Shown here piece by piece: positions 1 to 10,291 of a stretch of DNA of 22,623 nucleotides; the stretch's first letter is position 1; each line of letters begins with the position of its first letter. The stretch is taken from positions 54,736 to 77,358 of the forward strand of contig JAHBMJ010004825.1 in assembly GCA_018398765.1 (NCBI GenBank), read 5' to 3'. A program made the translations under genes and the position numbers. Source of the DNA: Chromera velia (Eukaryota; Sar; Chromeraceae). The notes beneath the pieces are model-generated. The model searched no databases and was not told the DNA's origin. It saw nothing but the letters and a program-made list of their open reading frames with translations.

Positions 1-348
1 GTTTAAATCATGATAAAAGAAAATTAAACCAATTAACAGCCTTTAATAACAGGCTTTTTCATATTTTTACTGTTGATAATATAGATTTTTACTTGTCTTA
101 AATAAAGATTGATTGAATGATTTCGTAGTTTAATTTAAAACCCAAGTTTGAAGATCTTTTGATAAAACGTTTCTGAAGTGGTCCATAAAATAACCTCCAC
201 TATTTTAAACGTGAATTTTACTAGAAATTTATTAAACGGTTATATAAATGAATGAATGACTATAGCTGTCAGAGCCTAGCTCCTGGCAGTCCATGTTATA
301 TATCAATATCCGTCTATGTTGTTAACTTATCGTCCTGAGCGACATCCT

Positions 349-371
349 CAATCTAGTCCTAAACTAGATTG
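349..371. repeat. Hairpin: 9-bp perfect inverted repeat, 5-nt loop
   Basis: CAATCTAGT at 349-357 is the exact reverse complement of ACTAGATTG at 363-371, and an A-run follows. The function is unknown. It lies about 150 bp beyond the stop of the minus-strand gene. Confidence 0.6.
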
Positions 372-430
372 GAAAAAAAAACTTAAAATTAAAGTTCTAT
401 TCTTTATCTCTTGCATCATAAATGCGTCTT

Positions 431-475
431 CCACCTAGCCTTCTTGAAACGAGCTCTTAACTGTCTACTAGGTGG
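431..475. repeat. Long-loop hairpin, 8-bp arms
   Basis: CCACCTAG at 431-438 pairs perfectly with CTAGGTGG at 468-475 across a 29-nt loop. It would fall in the 3' untranslated region or immediate downstream flank of the minus-strand gene, 50 nt after its TAA. Confidence 0.55.
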
Positions 476-524
476 CAGAGACTAGTTGGTTGAGCTTTTC
501 CCGTTTTAGCTCAGTAGTGTTCCT

Positions 525-3373
525 TTATTCATCGTCGTCAAGAAGAACCTCTTCCAATCCGTTGAGACCCACATTGTGACCAGATATCTGAAAGGGTGAT
601 AGAGATTTTCCCTTTGGAGTGCCACTACCATAAGTTGGTTGAGATTCCTCCAAATCATCGTCCAAATTTGGATTATACCTCCATAATGTACTCAACTCAT
701 TTGCAAGTGCATCGAAATCCGGCGTCACGTGCTCTCCCGCCTTCTCCCCCGCCTCCCCCAAGTTCCCCACAAGGTTTTTCATTTTCAGTCCAAGCTCCGA
801 CACCAACTCCCCCACTTTCGATCCCCCAAAGAAGGAAGGCAGACTGCGCAGGGCACCATCAGGACTCTCTCGCTCAGCCTGCAAGCAAGGGGCATGGGAG
901 AGGATCGGGGGAGGAAATTCAGGGACGGTGCGAGCACAAAAGTAGAGAGACACTTGAGAAAGGAGAAGAAAGGTGAGAACAAGCCCAATGATATCGATTA
1001 AAAAAAACTGTTATCTGTTGTTGAACTGGAAGGAAGTCAAGCTTGGCTGAAGGTGACCTTCAGAGAGATCCGAGGAATTCGTGTGCAAGAAAGAAACATT
1101 CATCACCATGCATGCAGCCTGCATCACGATTGACTGTGATTGAACAAGAGAGCCCCCCACATCATCGGCTTCAGCCGGGTCTGTCTGGTAGCAATGGGGT
1201 TCGGGCAGCAGGCATGGGCGACACATGCATCGAGTATCAACGGAGGGAGATTTTATTGCACGCATTAAAAAAAACAAAGCGATCGAGCCAGAAAAGATCC
1301 CCTCGATCTATTTGCATTCGGACCTGTTTGGCAGCCATGTTATAAGCAAAGATCTCCTCTTGAACCCAGGGAGACTTTGCCTTTCTCAAATCTGCACACG
1401 AGTCCCTGCCAGAACCGGACCCTCCCTCTGCCCCCTCATGTGCATTCTGGTCTCGGGAGTCAGAAGGAAGGCTGGAAGCTCTCCTCTTTTGACTCAAGGC
1501 CCTTCTTCTAGTATCCAGATGCCGTGCCAAGGCCGAGGGGTCATATTCGCTCGTCAGCACCCTTCTTGCCCTCCTCCCTTCCTCTTCCCCCTCTTCCCTC
1601 TTTCCCCCTTGCACCTCTGCAGTCCACTCCTTCAACCAAAGTCCCAGATCAGGGATCTGCCCCTCACCCACCACCTCCCCAAAGCTTAGGGCCTGCAGTC
1701 CCGCAATCTTCACGAACGGCGGGATCAGGTTCTCCAGACCCTCCAGGACCTGCAAGTATAAATACGAGTGCAGCAGAGGAAAGAGAGAATTTACAGCTCG
1801 TGAAGACATAATTAGAAACTGAAACAAAATACAGCTTCCCAATATTTACGCACGGCTGGGAAGAGTTCGATTTGGCCACCAGAAAGGGGGGTGAGTAAGA
1901 TTTTTTTTTTCTGTTTGCATCTCTCATTCGGATGCCGACTGGCTCTCTGTCGATTCTCTAGATAGAGAGCGACTTCTCTTGTGTGCCCGTCTAGTTCCCT
2001 TCCGACTGCTGACCTGAATTGCCTTCAGAGCGTGTCTGGGCATGTGAGGCACGTCTCTGAGGACATCTGAGGGATAGGGGATGGTGCAGTTGGCAGAGAA
2101 CACCTTGCCGTTCCGAAAGTCGTAAGGGACGATGAAGAACACCTGCAGAGAGGGCGGACGGGATTGTTTTTCATTTGAAAGCAATAAACGAGGAAAGAAA
2201 AGGCAGGTAGAAAAGGCCCTGATGAAACTCTTCTTCGCCGTCTGAGTCTGTTCTCTGTGTCTGCAGGGAGTCACCAGTACTCCATGCACTCCCTGCAACT
2301 AAATTGATTTCTGCTGAATTTTCCTCACTCATTACACTGTCTGTTCTGCTTGTTCTTTTTGCTGCTTCGGTATCGTCATGCACCTCACCAGCCCTTGCCT
2401 GACGCATGTTCCTGTATTATTCTCACGCGCATTCCCGATTGAAGAGTCCGTCCCCTCTCACTCACGCACTCACTCCCTCCCTCACTCACTCCCTCCCTCC
2501 CTCCCTCCCTCACTCACTCACTCACTCACTCACTCACTCACCTGCACTCGAGGCACAGGCCCCCCCGTGGGGTCCTCCAGCAGAAACCGGGGGCACACAA
2601 ACGAGGGCGAGGTGTTGGCTAAGAAGAAGTCCCCAAGCGCCCACTGGGTGGTAAACCCCAGAGAGCCGGCCACCTTCTGAGGCACAGGGACTGTGGGAAG
2701 CTCCGTGTTCTGGACCTGCATGAACAGAAATCATTATTACCAAAGGATGTCATTCACAGAATCCACGGGCACTCCCTCACATTAGTGAATGCAGCTCCGT
2801 CCTTCGGAGATTCAGGTAGAGACGTGTAACTGTATGTGCACCCTTTCGCGTGCACAAATGATTGCTGGGGGCTTGACCGGTAAGCAAAAAAAAAATTCAA
2901 GCTGAAGTGCTTGCAACGACGAGACATCAAATGAAGAAAGCACACAATCAAATCAGGGTCTCAGGAAAAGAGAAAGGCAGCAGAAAGAATCAGCAGCTAT
3001 TTATTGAAGTTTGGAGAAACCTTCTGGACTCAAGTCTGCCACACACTTTTATTTTCTCCACTGCGGAACACACCTGTGTGACGACCTCGTTGACAGGGAA
3101 CACATCCGTGTAGACAAAGTTGATGAAGGACCGGGTGTCCACTTTCGCGTCTTTCGGCTGGAACACGGGAACGTTGTCGAACCTCTTCACCTTGGAGTCT
3201 TCTTTAAAGTCCGTTCTCCTGAATACCGAGAAGGAGGGGAGAAAAGGAAGGAGCCATTTCTTGTAGCACCAGTGATTCACCTCTAGAACTGGTCTTTCTG
3301 AGCTTCACCGAACCTCCGACGAAAACACATATGCACGCACGAAGGGGCATACATACGCACGCACGCACGCACA

Positions 3374-3412
<39 letters not shown>

Positions 3413-6400
3413 TCGGGGACGTGAGACAGACGAGCCATGCACATACAAACCCAACCAGCCGCAGCCTTTCCCTAGCTGACGCACATCTCTCTCTGCCCCC
3501 ACACACACTCCCTCGAGCAGCTCCCTGAACACACAAACCTGAACACCCAATCCTCGAAGATATCTGGGAGGTTCGCGGACACAGTGAAGAACGCGATAGG
3601 CGCCAGGACTATCGTAGGGATGGTCCCCACCAAGGGGGCCATGTTGGTGGCCGGGGCGAGGAACAGCTCGGGGCTGAAGGACCAGATTGGCCCGTTTGTG
3701 TACACGGGGGCTCCAAAGATAATCATCGCAAATCCCCAGAAGGAGACTGTGAGGAACCGGGCAGCCATGATGATCGAGGGGCCAAAGGCAAAGGAGGGAG
3801 CCAGGAGGAAGGTGGGGGCCAAAATCATGGAGGGAGCAAGAATAAGCAGGTAGCTGCAGATTAAAGAGGGCGCCAGGGTCTGCAGGCAGACAGGGAGGGA
3901 GGGAGGGAGGGAGGGGGGGGAAAGAGAGAGGATTCGTCCAGCGATAGAATGGAACAGCGGGGTCAGTGGCATTGTGCATGAAGACGTAAGCCAACTTGAC
4001 GAGACTTCACGTGCACACACATGCCCACGAATGTAAGAGAGAAGAGAAATACGCAGATCGAGAAGCTCCAATGGAGAGGTACAGAGAATTAGCTGCTGAT
4101 TAAAGACCAAACAGAAAGAGGCCATGCATGCACTGACAATTGATGGTGCCCTCTTTGTGATAGGAATTTTGGGGCCGCATTTGATTCCTAAGTTTTTCTT
4201 TTTCGTCTTCGTCTGCTGAGAGACAGGGGGAGTTGGAGGGAAGGAGCTCTCGTCCCCCACGGGCTTATCAAAGTCACCAAGCTCAATCACACCACGCAGG
4301 GGGCTCGTCCATCCCGCAGACTCTGGCGCCGCAGCATTTTCCTCACTGTCATTTGTTTGTCCTCTCTCACTCTGCAGCCGTCTCCTCCTCTCTTTGTCTT
4401 CCCTTGCATCCGTCAGTCTTCTTCTGTCTGTGTCAGACCAGGCGTGAATCTCCAACCCCGTCTCTGCATCAAGTCCCGTGTCGTCCATCCGCATGGCTGC
4501 CTCCACAAGGTCCTTACAGGGAGGGTTGCTGTCCCTGCTGCAGTCCGTGGAGGTGAATCCACCCCACCCGTCCACCTCATCACCTTGGTCATCCTCCTCC
4601 GAGTCCTCGAGACCGAACCCGAGAAGAACTCCTTCCTCGTCAAGGGAAGAGGAGGAGACAGGACTCTCAAAGTCGCCCTGCAGATAGAGATCCATCAGTG
4701 TCAACAGTTCAGATTTCACATAATTTAGAGGAAAAAGGGAAAGACACAAACCAGACTGATTTCTCGTTTGAAGAATCAACCAATTGAGACAACTGCTGAA
4801 AGAGTTTGCAAGCCTTTCTGCTCCCCTTTTCAGCCGAAGAAAGGAAAGGGAGCACCGGTCCTGCATTTCCGGTTCATGTCATCGGTTCTCTCTTTTTTGT
4901 TCTCCTAGCTTCCGGACATGGATGCAGTCCTTCCTAACCTTGTCAATGAATTGGTCGGAGCAGCGCTTCCGCAGTGCCTGATTGATGTCCCCTCCAGCTG
5001 AGCTTGACATATCACTGCCAAGGAGGCTCCCCAGGTCCTCCCCGTCCTCTTCGTGCTGCTCTGCGCACTCCTTCAGCAATCGCCTTCTCTTGCGCTCGAG
5101 GGAACCCTCGGCTTGCTCAAAAGCGAATTTTTCTGCATGCATTCAACACCATTAGTGTGAGTTCCGTCGCACAGAGAGCCCTATTCCAATTCACTGTAAG
5201 CAGGTCGTGAATATTCGGAAGACAAACGCACGTATACGTCTCAAGACGTCCTTCTCGATACTGAAAAGGATGGATTTCCTGCATGCATATTTTTTTCCAT
5301 GTATGTACAGATTTTTTTTCGGTACGTCGAGCTTGCCAGAGACTGTCAGGACAGGAAAAACCTGTGAGGCCGAGGCGAGAAAGGAAATACCCTCGAATTC
5401 GTCTATCTGAAAGTTCAATCTCACCTCCAAGACTTGTCTCAAGGTGTGCAGTAAAGTGATCCCTCTCCATATGATTCTTTCAATTCCCATTCTTTTGAGG
5501 CACTCACCTCTGGAGAGCGCTTTGAGAATCCGCTGGGGGCTCTTGAAGTCTGAGTGGAGGGGCTTCACGTTCTGCGCATTTCTCCGGGGTCCCGGGACGC
5601 ACCTGCACTCATTAGGGGAATTAAGAGAAGTACATACGTACAGACAGGAGACGCATCTACAGACAGACACACGGGCGTTCACGCACACCTCTGTGGGTGG
5701 ATTTCCGTTCTTTTTTGCGTCCGCTTTGCTGTTGTAACCAGCTGTAATCGGAAAGAAAGGGCCAGCCAGAATAGATGAAAAGAAAAAGGAGAAAGGAAGG
5801 AAGCACTGGGGTGGGTAGGTATCTGACTGACCATGCAAAGTTTTTGAAGTTTTCATTTTTCTGGCAGATCCACCCCGGCAGGTTACACGGAGTGTCTGGG
5901 TCTGCAAAGAAGCAATTCTCATAGGGTCCCACGGGTCCCTTCTTGCCCCTCTCCAAGATGATCTCTTTAGAAGGATCAACGTCCTCCGGAAACTTGCACC
6001 GAGCCTCGTAGGTGATGAACTGCATGCATGTGCATAGGGATCATGGAATAGAATGTTCATACAAATGACGTTCGGGGGCAAGGGAGTCGCTGCAGAGAGT
6101 CATCAAATGGTACCATTGTCTTTTGAAGCAACCAGGCGGAGTTTCATTCCAATGCTGATTAGTCACTTCTTTCCGGTCGACGCAATTCGAACCAAAGAAT
6201 GAAGAGTGCAGACAGAAGGAAGAGAAAACAAGCATGAGGCTGAAAACGCCTGAACAAGCCGGAAGGCAGACAGACGCAACGGCAAAGAGATGGATAGGGT
6301 GGAGGTGAAAAATCAGAGCTGGAGCAAGAGAGAAGAAAGGGGAGGGGAGGTAAGACATGCAGTCAATGTGGTGTATGATTCGTCCTCCGTTGCATGCCCC

Positions 6401-6728
6401 ATGGAGATCTCCCCTCCCTTGGATGGCTCTTCGTTTCTTCAGCTCACTGCCTCTGCGTCACTTACTCCCTGACCGACTGACCGACTGACTCACTCATCAA
6501 CATCATTAATTCCTGTCTGCCTGCCTGCCTGCCTGCCTGACCAGAGAATCCCGTGGAAGAGCACAAACGAGGCACTCATCACAATTCCTGGACTCTCCAC
6601 AGGGGGCACTCAGAACTCCGGGCTCGCTCGTCGTGTGCAGGTCGGCCTCTTCCATGACCGCTGCAATCAATTTCTCTCGGACGCACGCACGCACACACAT
6701 ACACACACACACATACACATACACAGAT

Positions 6729-6767
<39 letters not shown>

Positions 6768-6858
6768 TACACATACACACATACACACATACACACATAC
6801 ACACATACACACATACACACACACACGCACACGCACACGCACACGCACACGCACACGC

Positions 6859-6905
<47 letters not shown>

Positions 6906-7301
6906 TACATACATACATAGATACATACATACATACACATACATACACATACATACACATACATACACATACATACACATACATACACATACATACACAT
7001 ACATACACACACGTACGCACATGCGCACACAGTTGGACCCGTACATCACACGTGAACACGCAGACCGCTATAAGGGCACGCACACAGTGATGAAGACATC
7101 AAGGAAACATCCCATTGCCGCATCAGTACAGTCACTCGGATACTAGACGGAAACTAGAAGGGTAGAGCAACATTTCCTAGCTTTCTGAAGGCCAACAGCC
7201 ACGAAGTCCAGAAAGATGGATCGATTGATTCTGGTGCGGGGGCAGAAACCGTTCCGGGTCATCCTTCTGGGACTGAATCTGCATGACACTTACTGGCAGA
7301 C

Positions 7302-7333
<32 letters not shown>

Positions 7334-7826
7334 CTTTACACACCACGTCGATTGTCCTCTCCTTCCCACAGACAAGCCATTCCGCCCTCTCTGGAGGCAT
7401 GAACCCCCAGTGCTCCACGTCTGCTGCCAAGACTGCCAGCACAGGGGGCTCCTCTCCTGCAACCTTGGGGTCGTATGGAGAGTGGAACACCCAGAACCCT
7501 GTCGCGTCGGACCACTCTCTCACTCCACCCACGGCCTCCATCATATGTGTGTCGCTGTAGTAGAAGCTCATCAGCGTCTGGCTCTTCTTGTGTCCGTACA
7601 TTGGCATATCCTTACCGTTGTTCCCCACCAACTTGTAAACCTGATCCTCAGCACTCCCAGGCCCTGGACCCCCAAACAATCGCACTGCTTCGGGGCACTC
7701 CTCTGCGTCCTCTGCGAGCCATTCGGGCACTTTGAGGGTGCACTTGATCTCTCCCCCGCTGCTCATTCGAACGCGCAGGAGGGAACAGAGAACACCCAAG
7801 GACAAGGAAACCACCGCAACATGCAT
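525..7826 (-). CDS. Secreted multi-exon protein: possible DNase II-like N-terminus plus period-6 proline repeat
   Basis: Spliced model of about 1,050 residues. Exons, 5' to 3' on the minus strand: 7826-7344, 6019-5832, 5728-5687, 5602-5508, 5406-5362, 5132-4939, 4677-4138, 3879-3539, 3218-3074, 2715-2542, 2142-2014, 1749-1324, 878-525 (TAA). All have GT donors and AG acceptors, and phases close at every junction. The ATG at 7826 starts MHVAVVSLSLGVLCSLL, a typical signal peptide. Exon 1 then carries GHKK (an HxK) and GFWVFHSP. These resemble the first HTK motif and the GFWLVHS segment of DNase II, but a second HxK was not found, so this is tentative. Residues about 350-520 are acidic and disordered. 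Residues about 521-623 carry proline every six residues. The last 400 residues are unrecognised and end in DDDE. Exon 5406-5362 (45 nt) can be skipped without a frame change. Exon 3 has an alternative (5741-5689 with exon 2 ending at 5828). The exon 12 donor (GTCCGA) is weak. Confidence 0.75.
2457..2541. repeat. ACTC/CCCT microsatellite abutting a splice donor
   Basis: Tandem CACT and CCCT units. On the minus (coding) strand this is a GTGA run that starts exactly at the 5' splice site of the intron after exon 2715-2542. The donor GTGAGT is therefore the first of a series of overlapping GTGAGT copies. Confidence 0.85.
3357..3412. repeat. Compound CA-GA microsatellite
   Basis: A GCAC run followed by a CA tract and then a GA tract, all within the 320-nt intron between exons 3879-3539 and 3218-3074 of the minus-strand gene. 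Confidence 0.9.
3539..4157 (-). other. Hexad proline-repeat region (codes across the exon 7/8 junction)
   Basis: The region is split by the intron 4137-3880. Across the spliced product, prolines fall at a strict six-residue spacing: 14 in one register over about 103 residues. Units look like SMILAP, TFLLAP, SFAFGP, IWSFSP, ELFLAP and TIVLAP, that is, small/polar, three mainly hydrophobic residues, Ala/Gly/Ser, Pro. Three or four units in the middle have lost the proline but keep the length. The block is preceded by a basic KTKKK segment and followed by an acidic LPDIFED. Whether it folds as a solenoid, a fibre or membrane helices cannot be decided from sequence. Confidence 0.7.
3889..3920. 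repeat. GGGA tandem repeat next to a 3' splice site
   Basis: Repeated GGGA units. On the coding minus strand they form a CCCT polypyrimidine tract immediately upstream of the acceptor of exon 3879-3539, so they probably serve as that intron's pyrimidine tract. Confidence 0.8.
6682..7018. repeat. Large composite CA/CACG/CATA microsatellite
   Basis: About 340 bp of alternating purine-pyrimidine sequence with internal higher-order periods: an ACACAT block, an ACACGC block (about 6822-6867), a pure AC block, then ATAC and ACATAC blocks. It lies in the first intron of the minus-strand gene. All open frames here are low-complexity shadows. Confidence 0.95.
7302..7332. repeat. CAGA tetranucleotide repeat
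   Basis: CAGA units about 10 bp downstream (on the coding strand) of the donor of the first coding exon. On the minus strand this is a TCTG run. Confidence 0.85.
7344..7826 (-). other. First coding exon: signal peptide and DNase II-like motif block
   Basis: 161 codons in phase 0. The N-terminus is hydrophobic for about 17 residues and the mature part begins near IKCTLKVPEW. GHKK lies about 30 residues before GFWVFHSP. In DNase II the catalytic HTK precedes GFWLVHS by a shorter distance, and a cysteine follows within about 40 residues (here WLVCG). Cysteine-bearing exons follow (EARCKF, YENCFF, CNLPGWICQ), as expected for a secreted, disulphide-bonded domain. The donor is read as GTGTGT at 7343. 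GTAAAG four bases further on is an alternative but would break phase with exon 2. Confidence 0.5.
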
Positions 7827-8103
7827 GTCACACGCACCTCTCCACTCCACTCTCTTCTGCACAGACTCTTCACGTCACTTGCATGAAGTCAGCCTGTCTA
7901 CCACTTGTCCGGAGAAGAGAGGTAGCGTCTCTGTGTCAGCTGTGAATTCAATTTGGACGCGCAGGAAGAACAACAGGTGACTGCAGGTCCGTTGAACTCA
8001 ACTCAACTTGGCAACAGAAGCCAAAGTCTCAATGTCCACCAACCAACTCGAACAAGAGCCAAATACCCCCCACTGCACGAGTCTCTCAATAACAAGATTC
8101 CCA

Positions 8104-8193
8104 CTGTGCCTTTCGAAGATCGGAGGGAGTGAACTCTGCCTTTCTGAGATTGAAGGGAGTGGATTGTGCCTTTCGAAGATTGAAGGGAGTGGA
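8104..8193. repeat. Three tandem copies of a 30-nt unit
   Basis: Units at 8104-8133, 8134-8163 and 8164-8193 share TGCCTTTC-(G/T)-AGAT and GGGAGTG. They differ at a few positions each. Because the unit is a multiple of three it keeps a frame open (ten-residue repeats such as LCLSKIEGSG), but no other sign of coding was seen. Confidence 0.85.
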
Positions 8194-8573
8194 GGGAACA
8201 GTTCAGTGCGGCCCTTGCAAAACAAACGGTACGCGTAATGCGTCTCTTAGAGCAGTCGGTCACAGAGTGAATTGAGCTGCGCTTGTGGCCACCCTTTTCG
8301 GTATCATTGGCTTTTTCATTCCTACAAGTGTGTGTTCACAGACAAACTTGAGTCATCAGGAGCCATTCGTGAGCGAAGCTAGAGTGCCAGAAGGCAACAC
8401 GTGCTGATTCAATGTGCGCACACATTTGCAAAGGTCAGTCAAAGCCTAGCTCATATGCATGCATGCGTCTGGGTCTTCTACTTTCACGCGGCCCCGGGAT
8501 GCATGGCGCCGGGCCACGAATGATGGCCTGGGGCCCTCCGCCCGCTCCTTCTCCGCCCCCCTCCCCCCGCGCA

Positions 8574-8581
8574 GATAAAAG
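8574..8581 (+). promoter_or_regulatory. TATA-like site upstream of the HAD gene
   Basis: GATAAAAG directly follows a C-rich tract. It is about 530 bp before the ATG at 9109, so it would imply a long leader or a leader intron. TTGCATGG copies follow at about 8600-8620. Weak evidence. Confidence 0.2.
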
Positions 8582-9108
8582 CCCTGCATGGAGATCGACT
8601 TGCATGGCATTAATTGCATGGCGCGTGACTACAAAATTTTAGCCACGCGCAGACTTACATAATTGATGAATCTCCAATCTCAATTGATGATTGAAGGAAC
8701 GAACCTTTCTGCGTCTTCGGACCTGCAGCTCCTACAGAAGATGTCTTGCGGGTCACGGACACGTCCTGAGTCTGCATGAGCCTTGCACTTTCGTTCTTTG
8801 GCACTGTACAACCACACTCATTTCTCGTTTGTCAGAACACTTAATTGTCTGTATCTTTCTGATGCACTGATTTGCCCCTGCCGGACCAGTCTCCAGGTCC
8901 CATACCGAAACCTTCCAAGAAGTCCGGCCGCGCGGTGTGCTCTCGGACCCAGCTTGAAGTACCAACCGTCTTCCTCCAAGGCCCCGGCTGGACTTTCTTC
9001 TGTTCCTTCCCCCACGCGCAAGGGAAGGACAGAAAGCCGCTGTAGACTCTTTCTGCTCAATTACAGTCTGAAGTGATCTAAACACTCGACAAGCTTGCCT
9101 ATAGCTTG

Positions 9109-10229
9109 ATGGCACGAACACGTAATCCCAAGAGAAAGGCCCCGAAGGGCAAGGGCAGTGCTCCTCCCAAGGAAACAAAGGACAGGACAGGCAGCTGCTT
9201 GAAACACAGTAAGAAGACCTTCTCTGTAAGCCAAAAACAGAGAGAAGTCAAAGAGGGTGTGAAGGGACTGAGCGGTGATGGTGGGAGCGCCTCTCACTCC
9301 GGTTCTCTTTCTTATAAGTCCGGAAGAAGGACCAGCCGAACGCAAGGCAAGACAGCCAGCCAAGCGGCAAAAGAGCAGAAAAGCACCTCCTCCTGGTTGT
9401 ATGGCGACGAAGGCTGCACCCTGAATTGTATCATTCTGGACTGGGACGACACACTCTGTCCGACGACATGGATAAGGCAGAACTTTTGAGGCACTGAAAA
9501 GCCTCCTGCTGAATTGAAAAAACGTGAAGAATCTGCGCGCAAACTCAGAGAAGCGGTCAGTGAGTTCCTCGCCTCGAAGCTGGGGCTTTCAGAAGTCAGG
9601 ACAGTGCATGCGAGTGCGCTTGGTGGGGAAGTAAGGCAGAGAAAAACGTTTTGATCACGAGTCCTTTCCTCTCTGCATGTTTCCTTGAGGTCGGATGGCT
9701 AGATGATGCCAATGCGCACCCTGCAGTGCCTTGCATGCAGCCGGATGTACAGATGCATGAATGAATTCATACATATCTGTCTCGTGCATTGACTTGCTTG
9801 CAGCTGCGAAACGACAAGCCGGACGCTGTGACTCAACTGCTGAAGGAACTCGGCCTTGAGCAGCACCCCCTCACCGCGGCTGACCTGCTCACAGAGCCGG
9901 CAGAGGAGGAAGACTCGGCTGTTCTCTCGTTTGTTCCCGAGAAGCGGGAGCAGTTGCGGGCTCTGCAGCAGTCTGCAATAGGGGCCCTCAAAGGCGCTCT
10001 GGAGACAGTAGGGGGAGATCCGAGGAACATTGTCATCATCACCAACGCAAAATCGAATTGGCAAAACGAGAGTGCCCGTCTGCTGCTTCCACTTCTTTGG
10101 AACTTCATTCACGAGAACAACATCAAAGTGATCTCTGCGAAGGATGAGTACATGAAGACACTTCAAGACCAGCAGGTCTGTCAGCTCTCTCTCTTTCTCT
10201 CTCTCAGACTCTCTCTCTCTCTCTCTCTC

Positions 10230-10291
<62 letters not shown>

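Larger units (their letters stand above)
1..524. other. AT-rich non-coding stretch with hairpins
   Basis: No convincing coding frame. The stretch is clearly more AT-rich than the genes. It contains several inverted repeats: 38-42/51-55 followed by a T-run, 349-357/363-371 (9-bp perfect arms, 5-nt loop, followed by an A-run), and 431-438/468-475 (8-bp perfect arms, 29-nt loop). It lies just beyond the stop codon of the minus-strand gene, so its right part may be that gene's 3' untranslated region. No known RNA family was recognised. Confidence 0.5.
6020..7343 (-). other. Longest intron of the minus-strand gene
   Basis: 1.3 kb between the first two coding exons. It contains the large CA/CATA microsatellite (6682-7018), a CCTG/GACT tract (6469-6541) and a CAGA tract (7302-7332). 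No additional exon was needed to join the frames on either side (phase 0 to phase 0), although a small one cannot be excluded. The acceptor is embedded in TGCATGCAG. Confidence 0.55.
7827..9108. other. Divergent intergenic region between the two large genes
   Basis: It separates the ATG at 7826 (minus) from the ATG at 9109 (plus), so it should hold both promoters. It contains a 30-nt triple repeat (8104-8193), GCATGC motifs (8454-8466), a C-rich run followed by GATAAAAG (8574-8581), and several TTGCATGG copies after it. No convincing coding frame was seen. Untranslated exons may exist but cannot be recognised. Confidence 0.6.

Noticed and set aside
38-60. Hairpin followed by T-run resembling a bacterial terminator
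   Set aside because: The window is clearly eukaryotic (spliceosomal introns), so a rho-independent terminator is not expected.
3305-3994. 229-residue minus-strand frame overlapping the hexad-repeat exon
   Set aside because: It is the alternate frame of exon 3879-3539 plus intron microsatellite; phase and repeat pattern support the other frame.
6165-6200. GGTTCGAATTGC on the minus strand resembling a tRNA T-arm
   Set aside because: The five-base stem does not pair and no acceptor or anticodon arm fits around it.
6506-7090. Several long open frames rich in Cys/Val or His/Thr/Tyr
   Set aside because: They are translations of the CA/CATA microsatellite inside an intron; all frames on both strands stay open because the repeat lacks stop codons.
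8008-8238. Small plus-strand frame with ten-residue repeats
   Set aside because: Explained by the 30-nt tandem repeat, whose length is divisible by three; no other coding evidence.
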